DNA of 34,355 nucleotides from PXAH01 sp964605645 (GTDB lineage Bacteria > Omnitrophota > Gorgyraeia > Duberdicusellales > 4484-171), in the NCBI GenBank assembly GCA_964605645.1, contig CAZSDJ010000018.1:1-34355 (forward strand), given 5' to 3'. Of this stretch, positions 1-6,299 are shown piece by piece. Both the position numbers and the translations under genes were made by a program. The notes under the pieces are model-generated. The model was not told the DNA's origin. It saw only the letters and a list, made by a program, of their open reading frames with translations, and did no database searches. The stretch's first letter is position 1. The number at the start of each line of letters is the position of its first letter.

Positions 1-150
1 ATCCGCACAAGACAAGCAAACCGCTCCTTTATCCGGCATAAGCGTAATCCAGGCGCGCCGGCCAAGCTCTTCTTTGCATTCATCACAAACAGACTCCCGG
101 GTCGAAATAAAAACTTTAATTTCTTCGGTTTTTTTTATTCCCGCCATCAT
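1..150 (-). CDS. DUF2293-like zinc-ribbon protein, 3' end beyond window
   Basis: The frame is open for 50 codons from an ATG at 150 to the left edge, so only the N-terminus is visible. It shows two CxxC pairs (CDEC near residues 22-25 and CLSC near residues 46-49) around a W-I-T-L segment, which is a zinc-ribbon layout. The spacing and the CDECxxELG and CLSCAD words resemble the N-terminus of DUF2293 proteins; that link is from memory and moderate. The ATG overlaps the stop of the preceding zinc-ribbon frame as TAATG, which supports this start and suggests translational coupling. Function unknown. Confidence 0.6.
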   Translation of the reverse strand, partial: MMAGIKKTEEIKVFISTRESVCDECKEELGRRAWITLMPDKGAVCLSCAD

Positions 151-325
151 TATAATACTTCTACTTTCTTGTAGCAATTAGGGCACTTGCATATTTTCCT
201 TGCTCTGTCAACCCACTCTAATGCCCAGTCAAAATAAATGTCTTACCGCAACGCGGACAATCCTGGCTATTCACCAGTTCATCTACCCCTCCCAGAAAAA
301 AATCACTAAGCCAGTCGTCGGTCAT
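150..325 (-). pseudogene. Frameshifted small zinc-ribbon protein
   Basis: An ATG at 325 opens a 35-codon frame that contains CPRCGKTF and stops at 218-220. The frame one base away continues without a stop from about position 236 through WALEWVDRARK and a second knuckle, CKCPNC, to a TAA at 150-152. Joined, the frames give a roughly 58-residue protein with four zinc-ligand cysteines in a normal CxxC...CxxC arrangement. One missing T in the T-rich run around 236-243 would repair it. No canonical slippery heptamer is present, so a real single-base deletion or a sequencing error is more likely than programmed frameshifting. It overlaps the downstream DUF2293-like start by one base. Confidence 0.6.
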
Positions 326-331
326 TTTACC

Positions 332-358
332 AAAAAGTGACTCCCGGAGTCACTTTTT
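332..358. terminator. Symmetrical intrinsic terminator
   Basis: AAAAAGTGACTC, CCG, GAGTCACTTTTT forms a perfect inverted repeat. The GTGACTC/GAGTCAC stem is flanked by A5 and T5, so it reads as a terminator in either direction. It lies directly after the GYD gene stop and before the frameshifted zinc-ribbon gene. Confidence 0.75.
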
Positions 359-364
359 GGTTTA

Positions 365-646
365 TTATTGCTCCGACAATTTGTCAAATTCCTCTACTGG
401 CATCGCGGGAAAGGTGTTAAACCCTATGCCGGTCAGCTTTGCCAGGGCCACCGAGGCCTTTATGGCGCCGGAATTAGCGGGGAAATCCGCGATAAATGCC
501 AGGTCGTGACAGTCCAACAGAGCATACATTGCATTTACCTTGCCGCCGGATTTCTGGATAATCTCGACTACCCGACCGGTACGCTCTGGACTTATCCCTT
601 TGACCCCTTCCGGTGAATACTTACCCAGCATCAGATATTTAGCCAT
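365..646 (-). CDS. GYD domain-containing protein
   Basis: This 93-residue protein matches the GYD family (ferredoxin-like alpha-beta fold) over its whole length. It begins MAKYLMLGKYSPEGVKGIS, then has RTGRVVEIIQKSGGKV, a DL(A/V)FI strand around residue 50, and an A-x-x-x-x-V-x-L-A-x-L-T-G helix. The molecular role of the family is not established, so none is assigned. A GGAGG lies immediately before the ATG, and a GGGATG slightly upstream offers an alternative start. It is the last gene of a three-gene run with the 44-residue ORF and the pRiA4b-like gene, and ends at the 332-358 terminator. Its base composition is richer in G+C than most of the window. Confidence 0.85.
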   Translation of the reverse strand: MAKYLMLGKYSPEGVKGISPERTGRVVEIIQKSGGKVNAMYALLDCHDLAFIADFPANSGAIKASVALAKLTGIGFNTFPAMPVEEFDKLSEQ

Positions 647-660
647 GCCTCCACATCCCT

Positions 661-795
661 TTAGCTTAGGCCTTTAACCTTAAGCCTGCCTTTCTTACCC
701 TTTTCCCATTTTATTTTATCTCCATGCGCGGCTTTTCGTTCTCTGAGCAACCTTGAAAAGTCTTTCTGCCTTCTGATTACTTTTTCTTTTTGCAT
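661..795 (-). CDS. Small basic protein, 44 residues
   Basis: The ATG at 795 lies one base after the stop of the upstream pRiA4b-like gene, and the frame runs to a TAA at 661-663. The product is strongly basic (many K and R, for example RRQKDFSRLLRERK and KWEKGKKGRLKVKG), with no membrane segment or cysteine motif. Its tight placement between two convincing genes on the same strand is the main reason to believe it is translated. I do not recognise the family. It could bind nucleic acid, but nothing in the sequence proves that. Confidence 0.5.
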   Translation of the reverse strand: MQKEKVIRRQKDFSRLLRERKAAHGDKIKWEKGKKGRLKVKGLS

Positions 796-796
796 C

Positions 797-1249
797 TTAC
801 AAATCTTCCTCGCATGGCGGATACTGCTCAGGCGATTTGCCTATGCTTTCTAAGACTACGGGTTCGGACTCCCCTTTTTCGGCCTTACGTATTTCTTTAA
901 GCTCTACCGTAAAGCGCCACTCATCACCATAATCAAACAGAAAAAGCATCTTCTCTCCCGGATTCACGAATGCCTGAGAGACCTTTGTCTTTTTAACGCC
1001 TTTTGCCGCGGGAGAGGACGGTTCACCGACATCGGTGAAAAGCTCATATACTTTCTGGGCGTTCATCAGGTCAAAGCTGTCATAAAATCCAAAAGCGTGG
1101 TCAAATAAGAAACCAAAGGCCTTGGTTATTGTTTTAGCAAAAGAGTATAAACTCCGGTTACCGGAAATCTTGATTTTTCGTACCGGCCTGTCCGCTGCCT
1201 CATATAATGCGCTTTCCTCAAGCCGAATGCCAAAAATATAATATTCCAT
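797..1249 (-). CDS. Plasmid pRiA4b ORF-3-like protein
   Basis: The 150-residue product has the signature of the plasmid pRiA4b ORF-3-like family (IS1096 passenger TnpR-like in some databases). It has an N-terminal YYIFGIRLEES strand, a long helix with SFAKTITKAFGF and FDHAFGFYDSF, and the highly conserved FLFDYGDEWRFTVEL near residues 104-118. The C-terminus, with KSPEQYPPCE, is also family-like. A strong AGGAGG site lies about nine bases before the ATG. Function is not established; the family is often found on mobile DNA. It leads the short cluster that continues into the 44-residue and GYD genes. Confidence 0.8.
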   Translation of the reverse strand: MEYYIFGIRLEESALYEAADRPVRKIKISGNRSLYSFAKTITKAFGFLFDHAFGFYDSFDLMNAQKVYELFTDVGEPSSPAAKGVKKTKVSQAFVNPGEKMLFLFDYGDEWRFTVELKEIRKAEKGESEPVVLESIGKSPEQYPPCEEDL

Positions 1250-1284
1250 ATTGGATTACCTCCTAGTCAGGAGACGTTTCCCTT

Positions 1285-1312
1285 CGCTAAAAAGGTCGCT
1301 GTTGTTCCCTTT
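1285..1312. repeat. AAAAAGGTCGCTG dispersed element, copy 1
   Basis: The plus strand reads CTAAAAAGGTCGCTGTTG and then TCCC. This matches the core of the elements at 13611-13648 and 18253-18302. It forms the 3' end of the Cas4-like fragment. Confidence 0.6.
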
Positions 1313-1550
1313 CCTTCCTTATATAAGTTTCTAATTTAGCGTATTCCTTCCATTTCGCCAGTTGTCCGCAGGCTTCCTCTGCCCGAATATGCTCTGAGTG
1401 AGCTACACCGCCTTTGCCGGAAAGCTTCCGTGATGCACCATCCCAGCTTCTACCGGATAGACTCCAGCTCACCTCGCAATACTCACAATCAGCAATCTCA
1501 CTTGCGGTTATGGTTGTTGGTTTTTGGTTCATGTTATTTAAGTGGTTCAA
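1287..1550 (-). pseudogene. Cas4-like N-terminal fragment ended by a repeat
   Basis: The frame encodes TTITASEIADCEYCEVSWSL followed by GKGGVAHSEHI and a KW-x-x-YAK helix. This is the N-terminal cysteine/helical region of Cas4-like PD-(D/E)XK proteins (ASEI...Y-x-YC...SW...G...H). The nuclease core with D, E and K that should follow is missing. The last residues, EQQRPF-stop, are translated from a GGGAACAACAGCGACC element related to the dispersed repeats elsewhere in the window, so the gene appears cut by that element. Residue 7 (position 1532) is an alternative start. It is probably not functional as a nuclease. Confidence 0.55.
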
Positions 1551-1644
1551 CGATTAAGTGTTCTGTCCCCGGAATTCTCGGCCGGTCGTCTTTGGGCCAG
1601 TTTTTTATTCCGGTAGGTTTATATTGTTTCATTGTATTTTTCAT
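1534..1644 (-). pseudogene. radC: radC 5' fragment
   Basis: A 36-codon frame starts at an ATG that overlaps the stop of the Abi_2 gene as TAATG. It contains YKPTGIKNWPKDDRPR, the hallmark N-terminus of RadC (JAB-domain 'DNA repair' protein family). After the DDRPR word the expected E-K-L-L-x-x-G-P helix is absent. It is replaced by an IPGTEHLIVEPLK tail that reads through a CCGGGGACAGAACACTTAA element. Only about 20 of the usual 220 or so residues remain, so this is a remnant. It may mark where a complete radC once sat next to the Cas4-like gene. Confidence 0.7.
1551..1576. repeat. GGGGACAGAACACTTAA element, copy 1
   Basis: This 26-base stretch matches 17476-17501 with three mismatches (plus strand begins CGATTAAGTGTTCTGTCCCC). 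It lies exactly at the break of the radC fragment. Confidence 0.65.
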
Positions 1645-2726
1645 TATCTTAAAAGGCATCCTTCCCAATCATCAGGAAATCCCATATTACTAATATCTAC
1701 AAATTCGTTTTCTTTAAGTATATCATTCAATTCTTTAGTGAATCTTTCCCAATCAAAGGTTTTAGCTACCATTCTTTTCAATACGAGTAAAAGACTAAAT
1801 ATCTTATCGCTCCAAACATCTTTGTCTTTGAAGTGCCTTGGCTTCTTAGGCCTAATTTCTAGCACTCGGTTCCATAACCGATTATGATGAGCACAAATAT
1901 TTCTTAGATAAGTTAAAGAATGCAACCATTGCCCTATCAGCTTATGGGGTAAACCATAAAGTTTAGCAATTTCTTTTTTATTGTCACTTTTAAGGCCAGC
2001 ATATAGCTTTGATAATTGTCCAAAAGAAATAGTTTCCGTTACCATCCATAAGGGCAGATATTGATTTTTATATTTTTTACGAAAATGCCTTACAAATACT
2101 TCTTTCGACTCTAACAAGGTCCCTTCCATCTGCTCCATCCACTCTTCGAAAGGAGAGGTAGAAAAACATCTAAAAATAGCTTCTTGAATTTTATTGCTTA
2201 TATTATCTAACTGAAAATCATCAAATGTTGAAAAATCTTTTAGAATCATTCCTCTTTTATCGATATGTTCTTTCTCTTTTAAACAATCCCATAAAAGTTT
2301 AGTATCGACATCTGGAAAATTACGGCATTGTCTATCTAAATTTTCTACTGCAATTTGTTTACCTAGAAATTTAGGAGAATAAAGTTCTTTACTTATATAA
2401 CAAAAAGGATCTTTATATTTTGTAACTAAGCAATAAGTAATACGCATCCTCGCCAATATTTCTGCTGATTCAACTAGCCTAAAAATTAAGGCACGCAAAG
2501 CGCTATCAAATTTATACAAACAAATAATATCTTTAAATTTCTTACCGGGATAAAATAAATGTTTTTCTTTATCTTTCTGGAAAGGGAAATAATAAGCGCT
2601 CAAACGATAATAATTTATTGAGGAAAGAATTGACTCAGCAAATCGTTTATCTTCTATGGTAAGTCCTCTATCGCAAAGTTTATCACATTGTTCCTTTATA
2701 GATAAAGGGGGCTTCTTATATTTCAT
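1644..2726 (-). CDS. Abi_2 (AbiD/AbiF-type) abortive infection protein
   Basis: The 360-residue product has the Abi_2 architecture. It opens with KPPLSIKEQCDKLCDRGL, continues with SINYYRLSAYYFPF, has W-M-V-T-E-T-I-S-F-G-Q-L-S around residue 230, and carries YLRNICAHHNRLWNR near 274-287. The R-x4-H within RNICAH is the HEPN-type catalytic motif of presumed ribonucleases, so the expected role is abortive phage defence by RNA cleavage or translation arrest. Its start sits inside a strong hairpin that masks the Shine-Dalgarno, and a terminator-containing leader precedes it, so expression looks tightly restrained. Length is normal for the family. It is the closest defence gene to the G+C-richer left end. 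Confidence 0.88.
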   Translation of the reverse strand: MKYKKPPLSIKEQCDKLCDRGLTIEDKRFAESILSSINYYRLSAYYFPFQKDKEKHLFYPGKKFKDIICLYKFDSALRALIFRLVESAEILARMRITYCLVTKYKDPFCYISKELYSPKFLGKQIAVENLDRQCRNFPDVDTKLLWDCLKEKEHIDKRGMILKDFSTFDDFQLDNISNKIQEAIFRCFSTSPFEEWMEQMEGTLLESKEVFVRHFRKKYKNQYLPLWMVTETISFGQLSKLYAGLKSDNKKEIAKLYGLPHKLIGQWLHSLTYLRNICAHHNRLWNRVLEIRPKKPRHFKDKDVWSDKIFSLLLVLKRMVAKTFDWERFTKELNDILKENEFVDISNMGFPDDWEGCLLR

Positions 2727-2738
2727 AAAAAGCCCCCT
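2706..2738 (-). promoter_or_regulatory. Hairpin sequestering the Abi_2 ribosome-binding site
   Basis: On the minus strand AGGGGGCTT (2738-2730) pairs perfectly with AAGCCCCCT (2714-2706). The left arm is the Shine-Dalgarno, the right arm is codons 5-7, and the ATG (2726-2724) is in the loop. The nine-base-pair GC-rich stem should block initiation unless it is opened. Confidence 0.75.
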
Positions 2739-2747
2739 CTCTTATGC

Positions 2748-2796
2748 AAAAAAAATACCCACCAAAGATGCGCATGCTTAGCAGAGGCGTGGTGGG
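2748..2796 (-). terminator. Intrinsic terminator or attenuator in the Abi_2 leader
   Basis: Minus-strand CCCACCA (2796-2790) pairs with TGGTGGG (2764-2758) and is followed by TA and eight T. The 25-base loop contains a GCATGCGCATC segment able to fold further. It lies only a few bases after a predicted start site, so most transcripts could end as an RNA of about 50 bases. Confidence 0.7.
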
Positions 2797-2808
2797 TTTG
2801 TCAACTAA

Positions 2809-2837
2809 AATATAGCTTATTTTTCTATAAAAGTCAA
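2809..2837 (-). promoter_or_regulatory. Predicted promoter of the Abi_2 leader
   Basis: TTGACT (2837-2832), 17 bases, TATATT (2814-2809). Transcription would start near 2802, at the foot of the terminator hairpin. A second candidate with an extended -10 (TGGTATAAT, TATAAT at 2907-2902) lies upstream. Confidence 0.6.
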
Positions 2838-2959
2838 GCTTTCTTTGTCTTATTTTTTGAATACTTGAATTAATCATTTTTTATCAAATAGTTGGATTTA
2901 CATTATACCAAACTTCCTCTAAAATCAAAGCAATCTAACCAGAACCGTTGCTGAGGAGC

Positions 2960-2979
2960 AAAAATTCGTTTTTGCGAAT
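2960..2979 (-). terminator. Possible terminator after the TPR gene
   Basis: Minus-strand ATTCG, CAAAAA, CGAAT forms a five-base-pair hairpin followed by a run of T, starting 25 bases after the TPR stop. The stem is short and AT-rich, so it is a weak candidate. Confidence 0.4.
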
Positions 2980-3003
2980 CAGGCAAGATCCGATTCTGCA
3001 TAG

Positions 3004-4242
3004 CTAATCTTTTTTGCTTTTCAAAGCTTCCTCTATCATTTTAAAATCTTCCTGTATCTCCAAATAATCGGGTTCCAGGGCAATCGCTTGCTTGATGTAT
3101 CCATGCGCCTCTTTGTATTTTCCCAATTTGTATAAAAGTTCTGCTTTAGTAGATAAATAGATACCGGATTCAGGCTCGATAGAAATTGCCTTTTCAATCA
3201 GTTCTAACCCTTTTTCTAAGCTCTCTCCCTTTTTGTAAAAGCTGTAAGCTTTATTGTTGTATGCGTTAGCTAGTGCTCTTTTAATCAGGGGATTATTTTT
3301 TTCATTTTCAAAAGCATATTCTAGATTTTCAATAGCTTTATCATTCTCTTCTAAGGAAAGATAGCAATTACCTAAAGAAAAAGAAACTTTGTAGTTTTCG
3401 GGATCAATCTTTTTCGCTTTTTTTAGCCATTTTAGAGCAATATTAAAATAATATTCTTTGTTTTCTTCCTCCACCAATCCTCTGGTCCAATAAGCATTAC
3501 CGAAACTTACATAGTTGTAGACATTTTCCGGATCAAGCTCAATGGCTCTTTGATAAACTTCTTTAATCAAGGAAAAGTTTTCTGCTAAATTATCAAAATC
3601 GTAGCGTAAGGCTGTCCCGTACATTTTGTAGGCCTCAGAGTTTCCGGGATCAATTTCTGTAAGCTTTTTAAAGAGAGCTATCAGCTCTGAGTTTGTTGCT
3701 TCTAGATGAAAAAGAGCGCGGTTGTAAAAATCATAATATTGTTCGCCCTGAGGGTCAATATCGCTCAACTTTTTCAAGGTTATCGCAGTATTTTTAATAT
3801 TATCTTTTTCGAAATAATAAGTAGCCAGATGAAGATAATTAGGAATATTTTCAGAGTTTATTTTCATTGCCTTATCTAAGGCAGATTTAGCCGCATTAAG
3901 GTTGCCAAGGATAAGATAAACTCTGGCTAAGTTTCCATAAGCTGCATCTTTCCCCTCTTTATCATCCGGATAATACTTTATTTCATTTTGAAGAGCTTTT
4001 CCTTCTTCTTTATGAAGCCCCAATTGATCATAGGTAAAAGCGAGAGCAAAATAATGCTCGTGATTTGTAGGCTCCTCTTTTATCTTTTGTTTAATAGCTT
4101 CTATGGTTTTTATATTCTTCTCTTCTTCGCTCAATTCTGGCCCTAGCCATTTACCCCAATTTGAAGAGTCTATGCCTATCCCCGCAAAAACTAAATTATT
4201 GGCAAAAAATAAAGACAAAAATAATATTATTGTATATTTCAT
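3004..4242 (-). CDS. Secreted tetratricopeptide repeat protein
   Basis: The 412-residue product opens with a classical signal peptide: MKYTIILFLSLFFANNLVFA, with likely cleavage after VFA at residue 20. The rest is a solenoid of TPR repeats, seen in recurring words such as AYGNLARVYLILGNLNAAKSA, ALDKAMKINSENIPNYLHLA, AIELDPENVYNYVSFGNAYW and AISIEPESGIYLSTKAELLY. It has no enzymatic domain. TPR solenoids hold protein partners; the export signal places this one in the periplasm or outside. A strong AGGAGG lies before the ATG, and a clear promoter with a structured leader lies upstream. The base composition is somewhat less AT-rich than the defence genes. No obvious link to the neighbours. Confidence 0.85.
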   Translation of the reverse strand: MKYTIILFLSLFFANNLVFAGIGIDSSNWGKWLGPELSEEEKNIKTIEAIKQKIKEEPTNHEHYFALAFTYDQLGLHKEEGKALQNEIKYYPDDKEGKDAAYGNLARVYLILGNLNAAKSALDKAMKINSENIPNYLHLATYYFEKDNIKNTAITLKKLSDIDPQGEQYYDFYNRALFHLEATNSELIALFKKLTEIDPGNSEAYKMYGTALRYDFDNLAENFSLIKEVYQRAIELDPENVYNYVSFGNAYWTRGLVEEENKEYYFNIALKWLKKAKKIDPENYKVSFSLGNCYLSLEENDKAIENLEYAFENEKNNPLIKRALANAYNNKAYSFYKKGESLEKGLELIEKAISIEPESGIYLSTKAELLYKLGKYKEAHGYIKQAIALEPDYLEIQEDFKMIEEALKSKKD

Positions 4243-4261
4243 ATTTAGTCCTCCTAAAATT

Positions 4262-4290
4262 AAAAAATCCCTCGCCGTTACCAGCGAAGG
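4262..4290 (-). terminator. Terminator-like hairpin in the TPR leader
   Basis: Minus-strand CCTTCGC pairs with GCGAGG (one bulged T) across TGGTAACG, and six T follow. It lies about 60 bases after the predicted start site and just before the AGGAGG of the TPR gene. That is the position of an attenuator, not of a gene-end terminator. Confidence 0.5.
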
Positions 4291-4354
4291 TTTTACTTGT
4301 TTTGTGTCCGGGATTTAATCCTTCTAACTCGGGACAATAACTAATTGTATGTTT

Positions 4355-4383
4355 AATATATATCTAAAACGAAATGCCGTCAA
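4355..4383 (-). promoter_or_regulatory. Promoter of the TPR gene
   Basis: TTGACG (4383-4378), 17 bases, TATATT (4360-4355), with transcription expected to begin near 4348. This leaves a leader of about 105 bases that contains GTCC/GGAC and GGAT/ATCC pairings as well as the terminator-like hairpin. Confidence 0.65.
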
Positions 4384-4401
4384 GAATTCTTTTGGATCGG
4401 T

Positions 4402-4600
4402 TCAGGCGGTGCTTCGCCGAAATCCACCATTTTTTTTCTGAATATTCCGACAAACTTTCTCCCATTCGGGTTAGAAAGTTTGTCGGTAGAGAGTGCTATG
4501 ATATTTCGACTCAGGCGGTGCTTCGTCGAAATCCACCATTTTTTTCTAGATGTTCCGCCAAACTTTCCCCCATTCGGGTAGAAAAGTTTGTCGGTTAAGG
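4402..4600. repeat. Tandem 109-bp imperfect repeat with large hairpins
   Basis: Two units start at 4402 and 4511 with TCAGGCGGTGCTTCG and share AAATCCACCATTTTTTT. Each unit ends in a large inverted repeat. In unit 1, 4447-4460 pairs perfectly with 4473-4486 (14 base pairs), and the loop carries a further CCC/GGG pairing. In unit 2, 4555-4594 keeps the same hairpin with one mismatch. The loop word CCCATTCGGG is identical in both. The stretch 4243-4587 holds this repeat and the TPR leader but no gene I can support. Confidence 0.75.
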
Positions 4601-4821
4601 TGAAATGGTGGACACGAACCCAACCAATTCGAACCGCCTCAGAAATCCATGCCCGCATCAAGATTCTACCGGCAAAACCACCTTATTTATATCAAAATCT
4701 CGCCCAAAAGGCTACTGAGCTACACCGATTAGGCTTCTCTTACAACAAAATAGGCAAAGCTTTAGGAATTGATCATAAAACCGCCAAAAAAGCAGTACTT
4801 CAAAACAAACACAGGAGGTAA
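4588..4821 (+). CDS. HTH-containing remnant, plus strand
   Basis: The frame has only a TTG start at 4588, inside the preceding hairpin repeat, and its first 30 or so residues have no recognisable character. The C-terminal part, LAQKATELHRLGFSYNKIGKALGIDHKTAKKAVL, is a clear helix-turn-helix of the kind found in resolvases and transposase-associated proteins. Most likely this is the 3' remnant of a recombinase- or transposase-type gene, or a small HTH protein whose true start I cannot place. Its end overlaps the Shine-Dalgarno of the next gene (AGGAGGTAA), so the two appear translationally linked. They are the only plausible plus-strand genes in the window. Confidence 0.4.
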   Translation: MSVKVKWWTRTQPIRTASEIHARIKILPAKPPYLYQNLAQKATELHRLGFSYNKIGKALGIDHKTAKKAVLQNKHRR

Positions 4822-4825
4822 AACC

Positions 4826-5035
4826 ATGTTTTTCCGAATCCCCTATTATCGCTCTTCTCCTTACCCGCACGAGAGAAAAATCTGGATAAGAGTCCGTTTC
4901 TTACATGAAACCGAAAAAGCTGTCTTGGTCTATTGCAACAACAGAAAAATCTGGATCGCCAAATCTCGGATATATAAGATAAGATTAAGACGGGGTGTTT
5001 TTGAGGTTTATACTAAGAGGAGTTCGGTTGAGTGA
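4826..5035 (+). CDS. Small beta-rich protein with W-I-x-K-S motif
   Basis: An excellent AGGAGG six bases before the ATG at 4826 fixes the start; an upstream in-frame ATG at 4769 lies inside the HTH frame and is rejected. The 69-residue product is basic and strand-rich. It has KIWIRVRFLHETEKAVLVYC followed by KIWIAKSRI and a VYTK end. It resembles small SH3-like proteins with an (ET)KAxL...W(I/V)PKSxI pattern that I have seen without a known function. Four bases separate it from the HTH frame. Role unknown. Confidence 0.6.
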   Translation: MFFRIPYYRSSPYPHERKIWIRVRFLHETEKAVLVYCNNRKIWIAKSRIYKIRLRRGVFEVYTKRSSVE

Positions 5036-5184
5036 CTAAAATTATTCTGGATATTTTTTCTGCTTGTTATCTAACACCTCTTGTGGATATTTACCTGTTT
5101 TTAGTTTTTGTTGAAATCGGGGTAGTTCACCCTGTCCCCGGAACTTACATCTTTAAGATTCGTAGGTTTATTTAAATTAGAAAT

Positions 5185-5457
5185 TTATTTTACCGAAACT
5201 AAATCATTCTCCCATGCTTTAAAAGCATCCTCTTTTTTGTTGCACGAAACACACATGGGCAAAATATATTCTTTACTACCATTGTTAATTTTAATAACAT
5301 GCCCACCAAGATCTGCCTCACCATTACAAGACATTACTTCACATTCAGTAGCTTTTTTGTCTTTTCTCTTTTCCCAAAAATCTAACCAACTATTACAGCC
5401 TTCTGGCACATCTCTTTCTGCAGTACCTTTTTTGTTTTTTACTTCGATGAAACTCAT
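5185..5457 (-). CDS. Small zinc-binding HNH-like protein
   Basis: The 90-residue product places zinc ligands as C39-x4-C44, then GGHV at 51-54, then C69-x2-C72 followed by N. This is the structural zinc site typical of HNH-type folds (C-x4-C, G-A-H-V, P-L/M-C-x-x-C-N). The catalytic H-N-H triad is not evident. The N-terminal VKNKKGTAERDVPEGCNSW is well formed and appears to be a family-specific motif. A good AAAGGAGG lies before the ATG. It could be a nucleic-acid-binding adaptor or a minimal nuclease; the sequence does not decide. Confidence 0.65.
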   Translation of the reverse strand: MSFIEVKNKKGTAERDVPEGCNSWLDFWEKRKDKKATECEVMSCNGEADLGGHVIKINNGSKEYILPMCVSCNKKEDAFKAWENDLVSVK

Positions 5458-5577
5458 TTTTGCCCTCCTTTTTTTTATACCTCACAGCACTTAATATAAA
5501 AAAATCTTGTTTAACTCATTTCCGAAAGAATTTGATTGAAATGCAAGGTGAAATTGTTAGTCTTACTGTTAATTGTC

Positions 5578-5603
5578 TTTAGGCAAATCTTATTTTGCCT
5601 AAA
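5578..5603. other. Ten-base-pair perfect inverted repeat
   Basis: TTTAGGCAAA, TCTTAT, TTTGCCTAAA lies downstream of the 184-residue gene. No T-run follows on the minus strand, so it is a weak terminator at best. It may be a protein-binding palindrome. Confidence 0.5.
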
Positions 5604-5650
5604 TTGCTTCAGCAAGTATTATTCTTTTCTAAAAATAAAATCATCCTACT

Positions 5651-6205
5651 TTAGTTAATAATTTCAATGTTCGACTGTTTAGCTACTTTGTAAATATTTT
5701 CCCAAATATAATATTTTCCAACAATTTTACAAACCTTAAACTCTAAACTGTTCGTATCCCAAAAATAAATCACTTTTTCTTTTTCAAACTTCCGCTCTGG
5801 CAATGGAACAAATATTCTACCACCATCTAGAGAAATAAAAGTTAATTCTTTAATTGGAGAATTGTTTATTTTGAGATATACAGAATAGCCTTTTGTATTC
5901 TTGTCTGGATATTTTTGAGTCCATGCTTCGCGAAAGTCTCCTTTAGAGTCACCTCTTTGTATCTGGAAAGTGTTATTTTTTTCTGCTACCCAGACGTTAT
6001 CATTATTGATTATTTCTTCTTTCCATTTGCTGTTCTCCGTTAAAAATTCAAAATATTTTAAGGTATTAGATTCTTTTAATTCCTTTGATAAATTACTAAT
6101 TAATTCTCTTTGCTCGTTAGAGGATTTCTTATAATACATACATGTGATAAACCATGAAATTAACCCACCTATTATAGCGCTAACAAAAAGCAAGATTATT
6201 CCCAT
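5651..6205 (-). CDS. Membrane-anchored protein of unknown function
   Basis: The 184-residue product starts with one hydrophobic segment at residues 2-25 (IILLFVSAIIGGLISWFIT), then a short charged coiled-coil-like stretch (residues 30-50), then a soluble strand-rich domain. The likely topology is an N-terminal anchor with the domain in the cytoplasm. Words such as YSVYLKINNSPIKELTFISLDGGR suggest a beta-sandwich. I do not recognise a family. It stands alone between the zinc protein and the DUF5677 gene, with a weak ribosome-binding site. Membrane anchor plus soluble domain is common in defence effectors, but that is not evidence here. Confidence 0.6.
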   Translation of the reverse strand: MGIILLFVSAIIGGLISWFITCMYYKKSSNEQRELISNLSKELKESNTLKYFEFLTENSKWKEEIINNDNVWVAEKNNTFQIQRGDSKGDFREAWTQKYPDKNTKGYSVYLKINNSPIKELTFISLDGGRIFVPLPERKFEKEKVIYFWDTNSLEFKVCKIVGKYYIWENIYKVAKQSNIEIIN

Positions 6206-6299
6206 TTGTTATTACTTTTCCCCTAACATTTAAACTTACCCATTGGTAATAATAGCCGCTAGAAGTAAATCATAATCAAGTAAAGCAATTGTTATGAGC

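Noticed and set aside
225..250. Programmed -1 frameshifting in the zinc-ribbon gene
   Set aside because: No X-XXY-YYZ heptamer exists in the zero frame at the junction and no downstream pseudoknot is apparent.
4262..4350. Cyclic-di-GMP or related riboswitch in the TPR leader
   Set aside because: The TGGTAACGG segment recalls part of such riboswitches, but the conserved GCAAA-type core and the first stem are absent.
4374..4661. Overlapping 74- and 93-codon frames on both strands in the tandem repeat
   Set aside because: They follow the hairpin repeat, are internally repetitive because the DNA is, and have no ribosome-binding site or recognisable domain.
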